A model generated the notes under the pieces. It was not told the DNA's origin, did no database searches, and worked only from the letters and a program-made list of their open reading frames with translations. Below are positions 5,145-6,478 of a stretch of DNA of 6,478 bases, one piece after another. This DNA is from Acidaminococcaceae bacterium (lineage in GTDB: Bacteria > Bacillota > Negativicutes > Acidaminococcales > Acidaminococcaceae). The stretch's first letter is position 1. Each line of letters begins with the position of its first letter. A program made the position numbers and the translations under genes. The stretch covers positions 1-6,478 of the forward strand of contig DOSQ01000021.1 of the NCBI GenBank assembly GCA_003512125.1, read 5' to 3'.

Positions 5145-6478
5145 ATGACTACACTCTCACTGAAAGATAAAATTATGGCATTCATGCAGCGGGAAAGCTA
5201 TGCGCCCATGACGGCGGAAGAGATGATCTTCGCCATTCCCGTCAAGGAAGAGCCTATGCACGAGTTCTGGGACGCCATCATGGAACTGGAAAAAGACGGT
5301 TATGTGGTAAAAACTCGCTTTGATACCTACGGCCTGCCGGAAAAGATGGGGCTGGTGGCCGGACGGTTCCAGTTAAGCAGCAAAGGGTTCGGTTTTCTCA
5401 TTCCCGATAACAAGGGAACAAAGCCGGATGTGTTCATCCCGCCCCGCAAGCTGCACGGCGCCATGAACAACGACAGAGTCATGGCCCGTATCGACAGCCA
5501 CACAGCAGGGCGGCGGCCCGAAGGGGAGATCATCCGCATCATCCAAAGAGCTAATATAAGAGTCGTGGGCGTGTTCAAGCGCACAATGGATTTTGCATTT
5601 GTCATTCCTGACGACAAACGGATCGGCAGCGATATTTACATTTTGCGTAAAAATTTCGGCGGCGCGGCCAACAATCAGAAAGTAGTTGTGGAAATTACGG
5701 AATGGCCTACGGAGGAACATAACGCGGAACGCCGCAGCGCGGAAGGCCGGGTGGTAGAAGTGCTGGGTTACGTAGGCGACCCGGGGCTGGAGATTCTGTC
5801 TATCATCAAGCAGCACGATCTGCCGCTGGATTTTCCCGATAACGTGAAACGGGCGGCGGCCCGGGTGCCGGATGAGATTCGGGAAAAAGACTGGCAGGGA
5901 AGGGAGGACCGGCGGGACTATCCTGTCGTGACGGTAGACAGCGAAGACGCCAGAGATTTGGACGACGCGGTATATGTACGTCGTCTGGAGAACGGGCGTT
6001 ACCTGTTGGGCGTGTATATTGCTGACGTGAGTTATTATGTAAAAGCAAAAACGCTGCTGGATCAGGAGGCGCAGGAACGCGGGACCAGCGTGTACCTGGT
6101 GGATCGTGTACTGCCCATGCTGCCCCAACGGTTAAGCAACGGCATCTGCAGCCTGAACGAAGGGGTCGACCGTCTTGTCATGAGCTGTGAAATGGAAATC
6201 GAAGCGGAGACGGGCCGGGTCGCAAAATACAAAATCTTCCCGGCGGTAATCCATTCCCATCACCGGCTCAGCTATAATCTGGTGCGTGCCATTCTGGAAG
6301 AAGGCGACAAGAAAACCAGAGAAGATTACGCGGACATCGTGCCTATGCTGGAAGAAATGCGGGAACTGTGCCGCATTTTGCAAAAGAAGAGGGCCCGGCG
6401 CGGCGCCATTGAGTTTGACCTGCCGGAGCAGAAAGTGATTCTGGATGACGCAGGGAAACCGTTGGAAATCAAACAGCG
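5145..6478 (+). CDS. rnr: Ribonuclease R, 3'-5' exoribonuclease (3' end outside window)
   Basis: The frame is open from ATG 5145 to the right edge: 444 codons plus two bases, with no stop. RNase R degrades structured RNA from the 3' end, and in known systems also acts with tmRNA/SmpB in quality control. Domains in order are an N-terminal winged-helix region (about 1-58), two cold-shock/OB domains (about 70-135 with KGFGFLIPD and DVFIPP, and about 138-210 with DFAFVIPDD), then the RNB catalytic domain from about 260. The metal site is VDSEDARDLDDA with D265, D271, D273 and D274, the exact spacing of the known RNase II/R aspartates. GVYIADVSYYV (289-299), ERGTSVYLVDRVLPMLP (311-327) and LSNGICSLN (330-338) are also classic. 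The rest of RNB, the S1 domain and any basic tail lie beyond the window. AAAAGGA about 10 bases before the ATG supports the start. A thioesterase gene lies upstream, not secG, the usual neighbour in many Bacillota. Confidence 0.97.
   Translation, partial: MTTLSLKDKIMAFMQRESYAPMTAEEMIFAIPVKEEPMHEFWDAIMELEKDGYVVKTRFDTYGLPEKMGLVAGRFQLSSKGFGFLIPDNKGTKPDVFIPPRKLHGAMNNDRVMARIDSHTAGRRPEGEIIRIIQRANIRVVGVFKRTMDFAFVIPDDKRIGSDIYILRKNFGGAANNQKVVVEITEWPTEEHNAERRSAEGRVVEVLGYVGDPGLEILSIIKQHDLPLDFPDNVKRAAARVPDEIREKDWQGREDRRDYPVVTVDSEDARDLDDAVYVRRLENGRYLLGVYIADVSYYVKAKTLLDQEAQERGTSVYLVDRVLPMLPQRLSNGICSLNEGVDRLVMSCEMEIEAETGRVAKYKIFPAVIHSHHRLSYNLVRAILEEGDKKTREDYADIVPMLEEMRELCRILQKKRARRGAIEFDLPEQKVILDDAGKPLEIKQ

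Noticed and set aside
5373..6128. 251-residue open frame on the minus strand
   Set aside because: It lies fully inside rnr, has no recognisable domain and is rich in His/Pro/Arg as expected of an antisense shadow of a GC-richer gene.

Overview
The window is bacterial chromosome. All confident genes are on the + strand, several starts have strong AGGAGG-type Shine-Dalgarno sites, and at least one Rho-independent terminator is present. Gene style (PaaI-like thioesterase, alpha/beta hydrolase, Gram-positive-style RNase R, a C-terminal tail typical of Rpn/PD-(D/E)XK transposase-like proteins) suggests a Bacillota member. A Negativicutes-type anaerobe is plausible but is inference only.

Layout: (1) 1-105 is the C-terminal end of an Rpn-like nuclease gene, closed by a strong terminator at 164-192. 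(2) 377-1303 encodes an MBL-fold metallo-hydrolase with all expected metal-binding histidines and an unusual polar insertion. (3) 1304-2021 is about 700 bases without a convincing gene. It holds small ORF fragments, possibly a decayed gene, and several inverted repeats. (4) 2022-2618 encodes a nucleoside 2-deoxyribosyltransferase-like protein with a clear N-terminal signal peptide, the most unusual item here because this family is normally cytosolic. (5) 2711-3499 (zinc-ribbon protein of unknown function) and 3526-4392 (alpha/beta hydrolase with a second acidic insertion) are 26 bases apart and look co-transcribed. (6) 4510-5016 encodes a hotdog-fold thioesterase. (7) 5145 to the right edge is the first 444 codons of RNase R (rnr), cut by the window end.

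No single pathway links these genes. They look like a loose run of housekeeping and accessory enzymes. The best leads are the apparently exported deoxyribosyltransferase with its long, possibly structured 5' region, and the two neighbouring enzymes that each carry a polar low-complexity insertion at a comparable place in the fold. No CRISPR array, rRNA, tRNA, complete insertion sequence or phage module was seen.
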